Positions 10,235 through 21,621 of a DNA stretch of 32,500 nt are shown here, in pieces. The notes under the pieces were generated by a model. The model made no database searches. It was not told where the DNA came from and saw only the letters and a list, made by a program, of their open reading frames with translations. The position numbers and the translations under genes were made by a program. Position 1 is the first letter of the stretch. The number at the start of each line of letters is the position of its first letter. The DNA is from Chrysomallon squamiferum (lineage: Eukaryota > Mollusca > Gastropoda > Neomphalida > Peltospiridae). The stretch is from positions 422,501 through 455,000 of the forward strand of contig CM022670.1 in NCBI GenBank assembly GCA_012295275.1, in the 5' to 3' direction.

Positions 10235-10378
10235 ATGAAATATTTACTGTCGACAGTTTTCTTTGCCGTGCTTCAAACTCCTCGTTTGAAATTTGTTCGA
10301 CGTTTCCAATCAAATTTGATATTTGTTTCTAGTGACCCGATGTTTGCGCGCGCCATCATGTTGAGCGAATTCGATTGA
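10235..10378 (+). CDS. 47-codon small ORF with hydrophobic N-terminus, unknown
   Basis: ATG at 10235 opens 47 codons to TGA at 10376-10378. The N-terminus (MKYLLSTVFFAVLQTP) resembles a signal peptide or a mitochondrial leader, followed by a basic stretch (RLKFVRRF). The local sequence is richer in CpG (TCGAC, GCGCGCGCC) than its surroundings. The base at -3 is C, which is poor for a eukaryotic start. No homologue is recognised and 47 codons can be open by chance, so this is only a lead. Confidence 0.17.
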   Translation: MKYLLSTVFFAVLQTPRLKFVRRFQSNLIFVSSDPMFARAIMLSEFD

Positions 10379-10427
10379 CTGTAATGAGTACACGGAACCA
10401 CAATGTTATGTTTGCGGCTTTTTCTTC

Positions 10428-10479
10428 TTCTACTAATTCTTCTTCTTCTTCTTTTTTTTTTTTTTTTTTTTTTTTTTTT
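10428..10479. repeat. (TTC)n followed by T28
   Basis: TTC triplets run into an uninterrupted T run at 10452-10479. Confidence 0.95.
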
Positions 10480-10929
10480 GTACCAATAGATGTAGAAAGA
10501 AGATGTAAAAAGCTTGGAGAATTGTGCAAGGGGTAAATACAGAATTCGATAAAAAGAGGCTTTTCTTATGACTTGCTTTATGCTTATTTGACTTAATAGG
10601 GGAAAAAAAATCCTTCTTGAAACTTTATAGACTTAAGGGTAAATTATACTAATTTAAATTTTTTCATCAATATTATTGTTATTATTTTATAAATTGCCAG
10701 TTATTACCGTTCCTGCTTCAAGTTGTTGTAGCGTGTTACTTGGACTTTTTTTTTTTATGAAGTTCAGTTTTTGGAGCAGTCGCACGATTTTGTACATGTC
10801 TGGTGCAGAGTTTACAACATTTGCATTCTTAATATTGCTGTGTTTTTTATTTACATAATAAGTTCTTATTTTCTTTCAGACATTCATAAATGCACAGTTC
10901 TCTTTAAAATGCATGTAAAAAATATAAAC

Positions 10930-10932
<3 letters not shown>
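10480..10932. other. unique AT-rich sequence
   Basis: Nothing recognised. The 60- and 95-codon frames here are AT-rich or run into the (CT)n array. Confidence 0.5.

Positions 10933-11020
<88 letters not shown>
10933..11020. repeat. (CT)44 microsatellite
   Basis: Uninterrupted TC dinucleotides, 88 nt. Alternating Ser/Leu frames are artefacts. Confidence 0.98.
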
Positions 11021-11025
<5 letters not shown>

Positions 11026-12080
11026 GAACCCCAAAGGACATCATTACAGATCTACTGAATAATCTGTATCAGTCTTTTTGTCGCCGCCTCTGAAGAAATC
11101 ATTATCTTTTAAGAATTGCACGTCCTACTGGTGGTTAAAGAATTATCATTTGTTATTTGTGGATTTACACGTCAAATTAGTTCCCAAAACTGTCATGTCT
11201 AGGATTTAGGGAAAATGCTGCATTTTCATTGGACCAAGTAAGGCTATTGGTAACGTCTCACTTATCTATGATGTAATAATGTTGCTAGGCAGCACACAAA
11301 TTAAGGTCAAGGCTAAACATTTAAGACTATGGCTAAATTTTTAACAGCTTTTTAATTCTTGGACTGATGTACGAATGTGTATGTATGTATGTATGTATGT
11401 TCGTATGTATATATATGTAAGTATGTAGAAATGTATGTATATATATATATAAGATAGATAAACAGAACACAGAAATCAACATACAAAATATGCATTCATC
11501 TTGTAGAAAATTGATACATGAATAATTACGTCGAAATTGAGATGAATGCCATTTTTGATAAATGAACTGGTATAATACCAAGTAGCTCCTGTAAAGCGAC
11601 CTCTGCATACTTACCTCCCTTAAAAATAGTCCATTTTCATTGCTTTTTGTACGAACTATCTGTTCACGTTACTATTAAATTAATATAAAAATAATAATAA
11701 ATAATAAATAAAATCTGAATTTCCCTCGATCCCAGTCAAACAAAATATTACTAAAGCTTTTCGCCGACTTAAACCTTAATAATTATTCCTTTTCCGCATA
11801 TTTTCGAAATCCCGACTATAGGAAATCTCATTTACGCGTTTGAACCATACAGCACTCGATTACTTAATGGTCCATTCCCTGGAAATCAAAATTCTTAATT
11901 TCGGATACACGTCACGCTTGACTTCACGTGCAACCTCACACTGTGAACTAATGATAATTATATGTTTATTTTAGATATAAATTTCGCTTTTATTTTTTTT
12001 CCGCTAATCATTTTGTACCCAGTCACCCAGTAACCTACTGAATCCACCCCAGCTTTCGTTCTTCCAGCTTCCTGTTTCGG
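11021..12080. other. unique region with a (GTAT)n patch
   Basis: A GTAT/TA microsatellite lies at about 11376-11450. TTCATTGGACCAAG near 11228 is CCAAT-like. No supported gene. Confidence 0.45.
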
Positions 12081-12083
12081 ATT

Positions 12084-12200
12084 CTTCTTCTTCTGTCATC
12101 TCGCCTTCTCTTCTTCTTCTTTCTTATAATAATAATAATAATAATAATAATAAGAAGAAGAAGAAGAAGAAGAAAAAGAAGAAAAAGAAGAAGAAGAGAA
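12084..12200. repeat. TTC - ATA - GAA compound array (inverted arms)
   Basis: A broken CTT/TTC stretch (about 12084-12125) is followed by about eight ATA triplets and then AGA/GAA triplets (about 12152-12195). TTC and GAA arms are reverse complements, so the unit can fold into a long triplet-repeat hairpin. Confidence 0.9.
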
Positions 12201-12239
12201 ACAGTAGCAGCTACAACTGCAACATTAATAATAACAATG

Positions 12240-12349
12240 TCCGAAACTCAATAACAATACCTACAGAGTAATAATAATGATGATGATGAAAATAATGCTG
12301 ATAATAATAATAAAAAATAACAACTGCAAAAAAAAAAAAAAAAAAAAAA
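12240..12349. repeat. AAT/GAT triplets and poly-A (22)
   Basis: AATAATGATGATG patches end in an A run at 12328-12349. Confidence 0.85.
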
Positions 12350-12613
12350 GAACATAAGAAGAAAAAAAAAGAAGCAATACATAGCATTCAAAAACAATTA
12401 TTAAATCAATGGAATTTTATTGCACTGAAGCTTATCATAGAATATCCAAAAATAAAACGAGGTCAACATGACTGATTTTTATTTCCAAATCAATAAATTA
12501 TATTGATCAGGAATTTTTGAAGACGGATTTAATGATAGTTATTATGACAAATCGAATCTTACAGAAAAAAAAAACCGTTACAGGATATGAAGGAAATTAA
12601 ATAATATCGGCTT

Positions 12614-12687
12614 TTTATTTTTTTTTTTTTTACTTTTTCTTTTTCGTTTTCATTTTCTTCGTCTTCTTCTTCTTCTTCTTCTTCTTC
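12614..12687. repeat. poly-T and (TTC)n tract
   Basis: T-rich run, then about nine TTC triplets. Confidence 0.92.
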
Positions 12688-12954
12688 GAGGAGTTTACGA
12701 AAATAGCTTAAATATTAAAAGAAATATTGTTTGTGGAATATAAATAATAATTAAATTAACTCAGCTTCAGAAAATTAATCTTACGTAATTTTGCTAATTA
12801 TTTCAATGGCGACGCTGAATCGTATTTCTGAAGGCTCTACGCTTCACTGTTTATTTAAATACAAATATTTAATATAAAAATGAATTAAAATCATTATTAA
12901 ACAAAATAAAATAATATATAATGATTATAATGATGATAATATATTCCTCCATGC

Positions 12955-13171
12955 GTATATATACAGACACACCCATACATACATATATGCTTACATGTAA
13001 ACATACATTCATGTATGCACATACATACCTGCCAATACGTACGGGCGTGCTTTACATACATATATACACACGCACATATTACATACATAGATGCATGCTG
13101 TACCATACACACATATACATGCAAAAACATACATACGTACTGTTTACATATATACACACTTTATACATACA

Positions 13172-13205
<34 letters not shown>

Positions 13206-13262
13206 CACACATTATACTTACATGCTTGCATACATACATACATACATACATACATACATACA
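12955..13262. repeat. (TACA)n microsatellite cluster
   Basis: Long clean runs at about 13162-13205 and 13228-13262, with diverged TACA/CA text before them. All six long frames over this interval are repeat translations (HTYI or MYVC periodicity). Confidence 0.97.
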
Positions 13263-13609
13263 GACGGGCAAAGAAAATACTCAGATACATACAAAAGAAA
13301 ATATTGTATGTGCGCAGTAATTCAAACCAACGTGCATTTAAATTATTATTTATTAACTCGCCTGCTGCACGGAATCTCTCTGGGCATACATTAATCAACA
13401 TATGGCAGTTGTCACTCGGTAGAAACTATTCCAGTTAACTTGTAATATATAGTGTACACTTTTTGTTATTGTTATACAGGTGCGAGTCACTGATTCACGC
13501 GATAAACACGAGCCCGTTATTTGAGCACATCTGTCAGAAATCAATTCTCAACCAGACGATATTTGATAAACCTCGTGTAGTTTCAAAGTGTCGAATCAAT
13601 AAACGGCTG
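13263..13609. other. unique sequence between two arrays
   Basis: GTGTAGTTTCAAAG at 13575-13588 matches the start of the dispersed 58-bp sequence found at 24877 and 26453. No gene. Confidence 0.4.
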
Positions 13610-14465
13610 CTTTTAAAACACTGTCCAATTCATTGTTTAAAATACTGTTTAATAATAATAGTGGTGTTTAACGGCTCTGTTTAATTCACTGTTTAATAGC
13701 TGTGTTTAATACACTATTTAATAGCTGTTTTAATATATTGTTTAACAGCTATGTTTAATTCACTGTTTAATAGCTGTGTTTAATACACTATTTAATAGCT
13801 GTTTTAATATATTGTTTAAAATCTGTATTTAATACGCCGTTCAACAGCTGTTTTTAACACACTGTTTAATAGCTGTTATGTTTCATTTATTTTTTAATAT
13901 TTTTGTTTAATAGCTGTGTTTAATACATTTTTTCACAACTGTGTCTAATACATTTTTTCATAGCTATTTTTAATACAATGTTTAACAGCTGTGTTTAATA
14001 CATTGTTTAACAGTTGCATCAAATTGTTCAACAACTGTATTTAATACAGCGTTTAAAAGCTGTTTTTAATACATTATTTAACAGCGGTTTTAATATATTG
14101 TTTAACATCTGTTTTTAATACATTATTTTAAAGCTGTTTTTAATACACTGCTTAATAGCTGTTTTAATACACTGTTTAACAGAATTGTTTAATGCAGTGT
14201 TTAATAGACTGTTAAATGGTTTTGTTTAATTCACTGTTTAATAGTTTTGTTTAATTCACTGTTGTATAGTTTTGTTTAATTCTCTGTTTAATAATTTTGT
14301 TTAATACACTGTTTAATGTTGTTTAATTCACAGTTTTATAGTTTTGTTTAATTCACTGTTTTATAGTTTTGTGTTTAATTCACTGTTTAATAATTTTGTT
14401 TAATACTCTGTTTAATAGCTATGTTTAATATACTGCTTAATAATCCAGTTTAATACCCCTTGTAA
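13610..14465. repeat. ~25-bp minisatellite (TTTAATACACTGTTTAATAG type)
   Basis: Each unit carries two GTTTAA words about 12 bp apart, for example TTTAATACACTGTTTAATAG then CTGTG. A segment of about 65 bp starting at 13681 recurs exactly at 13755, a 74-bp higher-order unit made of three basic units. Units become more T-rich (GTTTTATAGTTTTG) after about 14215. The core resembles the conserved part of the 246-1888 array. Confidence 0.9.
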
Positions 14466-15146
14466 AAGCCTTTTTGGTATACAATTTAGTATCTATTTTT
14501 AATAAATTTTGTAATATACACATTTTAATATCTTTTTCACGATCAAATAACTAAGTACTTAACGATACTTCAAAGCTCTTTAACATTAACAATATCAGTC
14601 ATGCGATTACATAATAATAATATTTATCTGTATGCAATACATTCTAACACATGCCACTGCCTTTCATAATCTGTCGTGTGATAATGTTTGGAACTGGAAA
14701 TAGCCGGTTGCAGGTCTTTAATAAATTTAAAATGAAAGCAATATATTGCAACCTTTTTGTCATTCACTCTCTTACGATACGATCTATAAAATCTGAACAT
14801 TTGATTTCTTCAGTGAATTTTTCTTTCACATTTCTACTTTATTTCGTTTTCTCCCATAATAATATTGAACATACATTAATAATCGGCTCTTAATTTGTTA
14901 GAACATGAAAGTCTATACGTGTTTTTTTATTCTGTACACAAAGTCCATGTCTCTAATATTCCATAGTGAAATATTCCGAATTTCTCCTGCGATGTCAGGT
15001 TAATATTCTATGAAACTACGCGAAACCTGTGCGGGAATGGACTACATTAATAATTATATTCTTCAGATACAGCGGTAAATTCCAGTCATGCAGACTTTGA
15101 GATTTCTAGCATTCGATAAGACACCCAATTATTCGTTTTATCGAAC
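14466..15146. other. unique AT-rich sequence
   Basis: An 80-codon frame at 14651-14893 shows no domain. Nothing else is recognised. Confidence 0.5.
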
Positions 15147-15266
15147 ATGGTATTGGCAACAATGGGAATAAAACCGCCATCACTGCCTCCTGACATGTAC
15201 CGACTGCTACAAGCTGATCTCTCGATGCACTGCGACTTCTGCATTTTCAGACACGTCTACTCTTCG
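15147..15266 (+). CDS. candidate first coding exon, product unknown
   Basis: ATG at 15147 lies in a strong context (GAACATGG: A at -3, G at +4). It opens 40 codons (beginning MVLATMGIKPPSLPPDMYRL) up to a donor-like GTATGC at 15267, giving a phase-0 exon. The frame stays open to a stop at 15330-15332 (61 codons). The segment is near 48% GC by eye in a region close to 33%, uses varied codons, and has a cysteine pair (CDFC) near residue 29. No family is recognised. There is no identified second exon, so it remains a candidate only. Confidence 0.28.
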
Positions 15267-15332
15267 GTATGCTATTCATGCGATAAATCGAAACGTAGGA
15301 GTTCAGTGCATTGCCAGTTACTTATGTATTAA

Positions 15333-15980
15333 CTCAGCGATTATTTCGAAATTTCGAGGTTTGGATTTCCAGCTACTGATACAGTATAAATTAGCGGTGA
15401 TTCGAAATTTTTGAGATCTGGAGTTTAGTTCTTGTTACCACGTGTTTGTCGTTGATATGTTATTCCACATTGTAAGACGCTGTGTTATTAAGACTTTCTG
15501 TCATAGTCTGTCCTAGCGATGAGTCAAAAAAAGATGGAAGATGGGTTAAAATTTTGAGATTTGAATACATATGTATTATCATCATGACTGTCTCTTACTC
15601 CTTGTTCTAGATCATATTACTTCAGCATTGATTTGAATTTTCGATCTAAAATTCAATAAATCAATAGATTGTTTAAAATGTAAAGAAATTCTAGCACATT
15701 TCAACGTCAACGGTTATTAAGTATTAAATGACAGCTGAGAAGAATTGTTATGTCTTTATGTAACAGATAAACTCTTATCATGACTTTTCATAAACAAGCC
15801 GAAGAGCCGTGGCTGGAGCGGGAAACTGCGTATTGCGAACACTAAGAAGTATTAAATACGTCACACCGCCGATAGACGCTCTATCACTGAGTAACAGGCC
15901 GCTGTTTATCTGAAATTCAATACACTTCCCAGCATTAATCAAATTCCACCATTATGATTTGAAATTTCGATTTGGAATTC
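15333..15980. other. unique region with recurring TGATTYGAAATTT words
   Basis: Diverged copies of a word like TGATTCGAAATTTTGAG occur near 15340, 15396, 15523, 15628 and 15955. A GC-rich patch at 15800-15900 includes TACGTCA and a short 21-codon frame from ATG 15780 (MTFHKQAEEPWLE). Neither is strong enough to call. Confidence 0.3.
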
Positions 15981-16020
15981 ACTTTTCAAATCCTTCACAA
16001 TCGCGGTGAAATGGGACGTT

Positions 16021-16076
16021 CAGAAAATTGAATACTGATAAAGTGTTTCAGAAAATTGAATACTGATAAAGTGTTT
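16021..16076. repeat. exact 28-bp tandem duplication
   Basis: The 28-bp unit beginning CAGAAAATTGAATACTGATA is present twice without a mismatch, and CAGAAAA starts a third time. Confidence 0.97.
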
Positions 16077-16757
16077 CAGAAAAAAATAAATTCGTTTCTT
16101 GTCACCTACATAATCCTGATCTGAATGCTGCACTTCAAGATACATATATATAAAAAAACATGTCTGTGGCAAACGACTTGTTTTTTTCTTCCCTTTTTCT
16201 GTTTATTCAGTTTTGAATTATCGAATCTTTGCAGAGGAGTGCATTCGCACCATCCGAGATAATCTTATTTGTGTCTAGTTATTGCTGCCAAGAGTTGAAG
16301 AACATGATTTTACTGAGAGAATGTACTCCAGTTGCCCACGTTGTCAGAGTCACAATCACGCAGTCACCATCACGAAGCCACCACCATCATTGTCATTAGA
16401 AGATTATTACAGTCATCATGGGCTTCGTTTTCTGAGTACAGTGTTTAGAACGTACGTTTAGAGATATAATAAAGAGTCTAGATGAAGCCTGCATACGTCC
16501 AAGTTATATTTTATTTGTTTTCTCTGGTCAGATTTTAATTAGGAACGAAGTGTAGCAATAATCTGAAAATATTTTAAATTGTCTGTAGTCGTGAGATCAT
16601 CGCTCTCTCACTGATGTTGTCTTATCATTATCATGAAATTTATCATTATCTTAAGACCATCGCCACCAGAATCATATCAATTACCATTCCACAGCAACAT
16701 TATCTCACCATAACAAGCAGCCATTATTATGCCCAACTTTTACTGTGAAGGAGGATC
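16077..16757. other. unique region with CAT/ATC-rich patches
   Basis: CACCATCA and TCATTATCA words are dispersed at 16350-16415 and 16615-16735. No gene seen. Confidence 0.4.
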
Positions 16758-16848
16758 ATTACTTTGAAAAACAAATTACACGTCAAAGTAATATAAAACG
16801 CATGTGGAAGTAAAAAAGCAACAACTTTGAAATGGGTTTTGCTTTTTA
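16758..16848. other. two consecutive inverted repeats
   Basis: ATTACTTTGA (16758-16767) pairs with TCAAAGTAAT (16793-16802), 10 bp with no mismatch. AAAAAGCAA (about 16813-16821) pairs with TTGCTTTTT (16839-16847), 9 bp. CAAAGTAAT occurs again at about 16863. Confidence 0.75.
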
Positions 16849-16879
16849 TGTCCAAGATTGTCCAAAGTAATCCATACTC

Positions 16880-17585
16880 GTATTATTTACGTAGTGTACG
16901 AATAATAAATATTGATATTGTTTGAGTTTCTGTCTGAACAGTATTGATACGGCTTCGTTGTCTTGTAGTCTTACACTTGCTGATATTATTTGTATTATTT
17001 ACAAAGTCTTCAGCGCATTGACAAGTCTTAGTTTATTTATCTGCTGTCTCGTATTATTTGCGTTATATTCAAATCGTACTGATGCATGTTCCTGTAATTT
17101 ACATGTTATGTGAATCGTATTGGTACATTTTCTTACTGTTTACGTGCTGTGTGAGTAGTATGGACGCGTATTCCAGTTATTTACATTTTATGTGAATCCA
17201 ACTAATGCGCTTTCGTATTCATTACGTACTGTATTAATCGTACTGATACGTGTTCATATCATTTATTCGGTCGTATTACTAGCTGTCTTCCTGCTGTTTA
17301 CGACTGCCAGAATCGCACTGTAAGCAATTATAACGTACGTATTGTTCAATTCGTACTGAGATTTCGTAATAGAACTGATATACGTTCTGTCTAAATCTAT
17401 TGCGTTCTGATAATGATCACATTGTCCTGTTACTGTATTAATATTTATAATGTGTCTGATTCTATTGTTTACCTATTGCCTGAATGTACTGATACGTTTT
17501 TGTAGTATTTACATTGTGTCTGAATAGTATTTATAGTTATCCGTGTTTATTAATGTTTACAGTCTTTTCTCAGTATATTTATCTA
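16880..17585. repeat. degenerate 41-bp minisatellite
   Basis: TTTAC-type starts fall at exactly 41-bp steps: 17057, 17098, 17139, 17180, 17221, 17262. Each is followed by a word like TGTGAATCGTACTGATACG. Outside that core the period drifts (insertions or deletions near 17297 and before 17035), but the words TCGTACTGATACG and GTTTAC continue from about 16885 to 17580. No conserved frame, since 41 is not a multiple of three. Confidence 0.85.
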
Positions 17586-17679
17586 CGTTTAGAAAAAGAG
17601 AAGTTAAGTCAAATTTAAATAATAGTTATTGTTTTTCCGTAAAATAATTATTATTTAAGCTACGTAGTAACCTTAGTAT

Positions 17680-18530
<851 letters not shown>

Positions 18531-18543
18531 AATAATAATAATA

Positions 18544-18587
<44 letters not shown>

Positions 18588-18607
18588 AATAACAACAACA
18601 ACAACAA
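18531..18607. repeat. (AAT)n(GAT)n(AAC)n compound triplet array
   Basis: Five AAT, about 15 GAT, then AAC triplets. It translates as poly-Asn/Asp/Asn or poly-Ser/Leu and is not evidence for coding. Confidence 0.97.
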
Positions 18608-19190
18608 GAACAAATATTTGTTAACAAAAAAATTAAAAATACAATTGCTATTATTAAAATAAAAAAACGTTACTGTCAGTTTAAAATTCATAACTTTATC
18701 CGCCATCTGCTTGTTTATCACGTCCATCTCAATTCTTTTTTTTTTTTAAATTCTTTTTATTATTTATTTTTTAAATTCTTTGTATTATTTCTTGTATTTA
18801 AATTCACAATAAAGATCAGAAACATTTACTTTACACTCCTTGTTTCGTTTGATTGTTTTTAAAGTAATCTATACTAAATGAATTTTATGGTGAAACATTC
18901 TGACGTTTATTTTACTTTGTCAACTCACTGGTTTGTTGACAAGCTTGGTTCTTGTTCTGTGACTCAGGAAAATCTGTTTACGATTGAACAATGTTATGAA
19001 CAGCTGAGAAGCTGACTCGAGATCACTAAGTATTCGTTCATTAGAGTCTCTACTTTCACTTGACAACACACCTGTCACGTTTACTCAAATCTCAAACATC
19101 AATGTCAAAGATTAAAGACTTCTTTGATAATAACATTCAGCATTGTAGGATGGATAGATACTTTGATAAATAATAAACAAACATTATCAC
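18608..19190. other. unique AT-rich sequence
   Basis: Nothing recognised. Confidence 0.55.
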
Positions 19191-19400
19191 TTAATTAATT
19201 AATTAATTAAAGTAAGAAAGGAAACAAACAAAGATATAAACAAACAGACAGACAGACACATAGATAGATAGACAGATAGATAGATAAATAAATAAAGTAA
19301 ACTAAAGTTAATAAATAAAATAAGATGAAATAAAATATTTTGAAATTTATTCTTTTCAAAAACAAAATAAAAAATAAAATAAAATAAAACAACAACAACA
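19191..19400. repeat. (TTAA)n, (GACA/GATA)n and A-rich tract
   Basis: TTAA tetramers at 19193-19210, then GACA and GATA tetramers at about 19245-19290, then AAATA-rich text. Confidence 0.88.
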
Positions 19401-19518
19401 AAAAATTAATTAGAAATAATCTAATGTAAATATTTTCTTTATCTTTTGTGTTCTTATCCTTTGTTTCATTATTTCCATCTTACTTTATTTCTTTTTCATT
19501 AATTTTTTCTTTATACTA

Positions 19519-19522
19519 ATGC

Positions 19523-19562
<40 letters not shown>
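19519..19562. repeat. (TTA)n microsatellite
   Basis: About 14 uninterrupted TTA triplets. Confidence 0.97.
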
Positions 19563-19563
<1 letters not shown>

Positions 19564-20199
19564 ATAATCTTAATGCAAAAACAAAAATTATTACACGAAT
19601 GGATGCTGAATCCTTGGAAATACTTTTTGATTGACAAATGTATTTACGTTCTTAATTTCTTTTTCTTTCTTAATTTAGTCATTTTATTATGTTTTTGCTC
19701 TTTGATTGCTCATTTAATTCTTTGTTTTACATTTGAGTTTTGAAAATATGTTTTCTTTAATTTCTTTTCACCAGTAATTCTGTACGATGTGTCTTTTCAC
19801 AACACATCAGTGACCACTATTCATCACTTGTTTGTTTTATTAAAATGCGAATTGATACACCATTTTACCACAAACAAACACGTCAATACTCGATCAAAAC
19901 GAAGCATTGTAGTGTTTACACGATAAATTTCCAGTGTTTACACAGAGAACATCGTCTACAACCGCATAGAGTACAACGTAGTTCTGTTTCCACGTAGAAA
20001 AAATAAAACAACAAAAAACAAAAAAAATAACGATAATGATAAAAGCGATGATTCCGCCTTCGGCAAGTGAGACTAATATGGGATAACACTGGAAAAATCA
20101 CTAGCAGGGGTTTCAATAATGTCTGATTAAATTCATTGAGATCAAAGATTCCGGGATGGAGAGCTCGCGACAGTTCATCGATCACGGTATTAACAGGAT
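19563..20199. other. unique sequence
   Basis: Nothing recognised. Overlapping short frames on both strands show no domain. Confidence 0.45.
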
Positions 20200-20315
20200 A
20201 TAGGTGGCGCTGTGGTGGTTCGGGTCATGGCGGCCGGCTGGGTGACGCTAGGCTAGAAAGTGATTTTACGTCATGGACAACGGCGATGTCGTTGATGTCG
20301 TGGAGGAGATTAAAT
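20200..20315 (+). promoter_or_regulatory. CpG-rich patch with YY1-like site
   Basis: GC-rich island containing GGTGGCGCTGTGG, then CATGGCGGCCGGC at about 20226. ATGGCGGC matches the core of the metazoan YY1 site often found at start codons. Two tiny frames start here: ATG 20227 (MAAGWVTLG, then stop) and ATG 20274 (MDNGDVVDVVEEIKCC, then stop). Neither has a good donor. Promoter or 5' UTR is possible; a coding exon is not shown. Confidence 0.25.
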
Positions 20316-20850
20316 GTTGCTGAAAAATTGGCAATAACTGAAACACAATGTGCCGCCGTAGTATGATGGTTATTTGGACACCTTGACACTAAAATAAATA
20401 AATACAAACAGTCGTTCTGTAGATGATGATAATTGTAGAACGGTCGTCTTAACATAACGACGAAGGGAGGTAACCGTCATTTCGTATGACAGAGATAAAA
20501 GATTATTATATCAAACAGTAATAGGAACTAAATAACATAATTAGTTTCTTTACATAACTTGCGGACTGTTCTCAGAAATCTCGCATAAAACACAGAGGTT
20601 GCAGGATCGTTCCTCGTTGTGCAAAAACTGAACCATTTTCAGTTCTCCCAGTGGAATGTGTTTTTGTATCTACGGGAAATTTTACATAAAAGTTTACTAC
20701 AATTATCAGCGGGTTTCATCTTTTAAATATTATTATTTGTAATATAATTAATTACTCTTAATTGCAGTTAATATTATCAGATACGAGTAAATAACTATTC
20801 ATTCACATCATCATCCTCATGGTCACCAGAAACAGTATCAGCAACAACAA
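20316..20850. other. unique sequence
   Basis: No gene or repeat recognised. Confidence 0.5.
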
Positions 20851-20854
20851 CAGT

Positions 20855-20995
20855 AATAACAATATCATCAACAAGAACAACAACAACAACACAACAACAA
20901 CAACAACAACAACAATAATAATAATAATAATAACAACAACAACAACAAATACTACTACTATTACTACTAATGATTACAACAACAACAACAACGAA
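20855..20995. repeat. (CAA)n/(AAT)n/(CTA)n triplet array
   Basis: CAA, AAT, CAA, then CTA triplets with short interruptions. Confidence 0.95.
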
Positions 20996-21318
20996 TGACT
21001 ATTTTAAAACATTTTATAATTCTCTAATACATACGCTACGTATATTTGTAGGCATTATCGTGATGGGAATGTGTATTTTTGCTTAATTATGTTTACGTGT
21101 ATGTATATGTGTACAGACACCTACTCACATTTGTCTCAAGAACAGATCCCATCAATGACACCTTCTCTCTAAGTAGGTCACAAATCGAATTGTCTAGAAA
21201 ATAGCCAGAAGTCGTAGTTTTACATCCCAGCGTTCAAGTGACCACGTGTTGGATTCTAAAAGCTGATTTTAAATAGAGTTATCTGCACAGCAGGGGTCAG
21301 TACAGAAACCCTAATGAA

Positions 21319-21332
21319 ATTACCATGGTAAT
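21319..21332. other. perfect 14-bp palindrome
   Basis: ATTACCATGGTAAT equals its own reverse complement. Confidence 0.85.
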
Positions 21333-21434
21333 GTCGATCTATGCCTGAGCGTTTTGTACTTTTCCTTTGAAACTAAATTCAATTTCGCAGGTAGAGCCGT
21401 CAGAAAGTTAAAGCCGAGAAGTTATATAATGTAT

Positions 21435-21621
21435 TTAACCCATTAACTCCTATTATCTTTTGGTGGTCTAGCATGTGTAATTTATATAACGTCACATGAA
21501 ATTTATTCAGAAAAATTAAAAAAATTCATTTATATTTGGCAAAATTTATAATGTTCCATTTACAGGATTATAGCAATTTTACATTGTATCATGTAAGTGA
21601 TGTTAACTCATGAAGGGTTAA
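21435..21621. mobile_element. candidate piggyBac-like MITE (TTAA-CCC...GGG-TTAA)
   Basis: TTAACCCATTAACTCC at 21435 and the reverse complement of the right end (TTAACCCTTCATGAG, ending 21621) face each other. Both have TTAA outside CCC(A/T)T(T/C)A. TTAA target duplication with C-rich ends is the mark of the piggyBac group. The matching termini are short, about 10 of 14 bp including TTAA. The 187-bp element is AT-rich with no coding capacity. A related single end, TTAACCCTTCACGA, lies at about 24539. Confidence 0.35.

Noticed and set aside
12897-13438. Six overlapping frames up to 157 codons
   Set aside because: HTYI/MYVC periodicity is the direct translation of (TACA)n; frames are open on both strands, as expected for a tetranucleotide repeat.
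15340-15980. Possible ancient ~57-bp tandem repeat (TGATTYGAAATTT words)
   Set aside because: Only five loose words with uneven spacing; no register could be established by eye.
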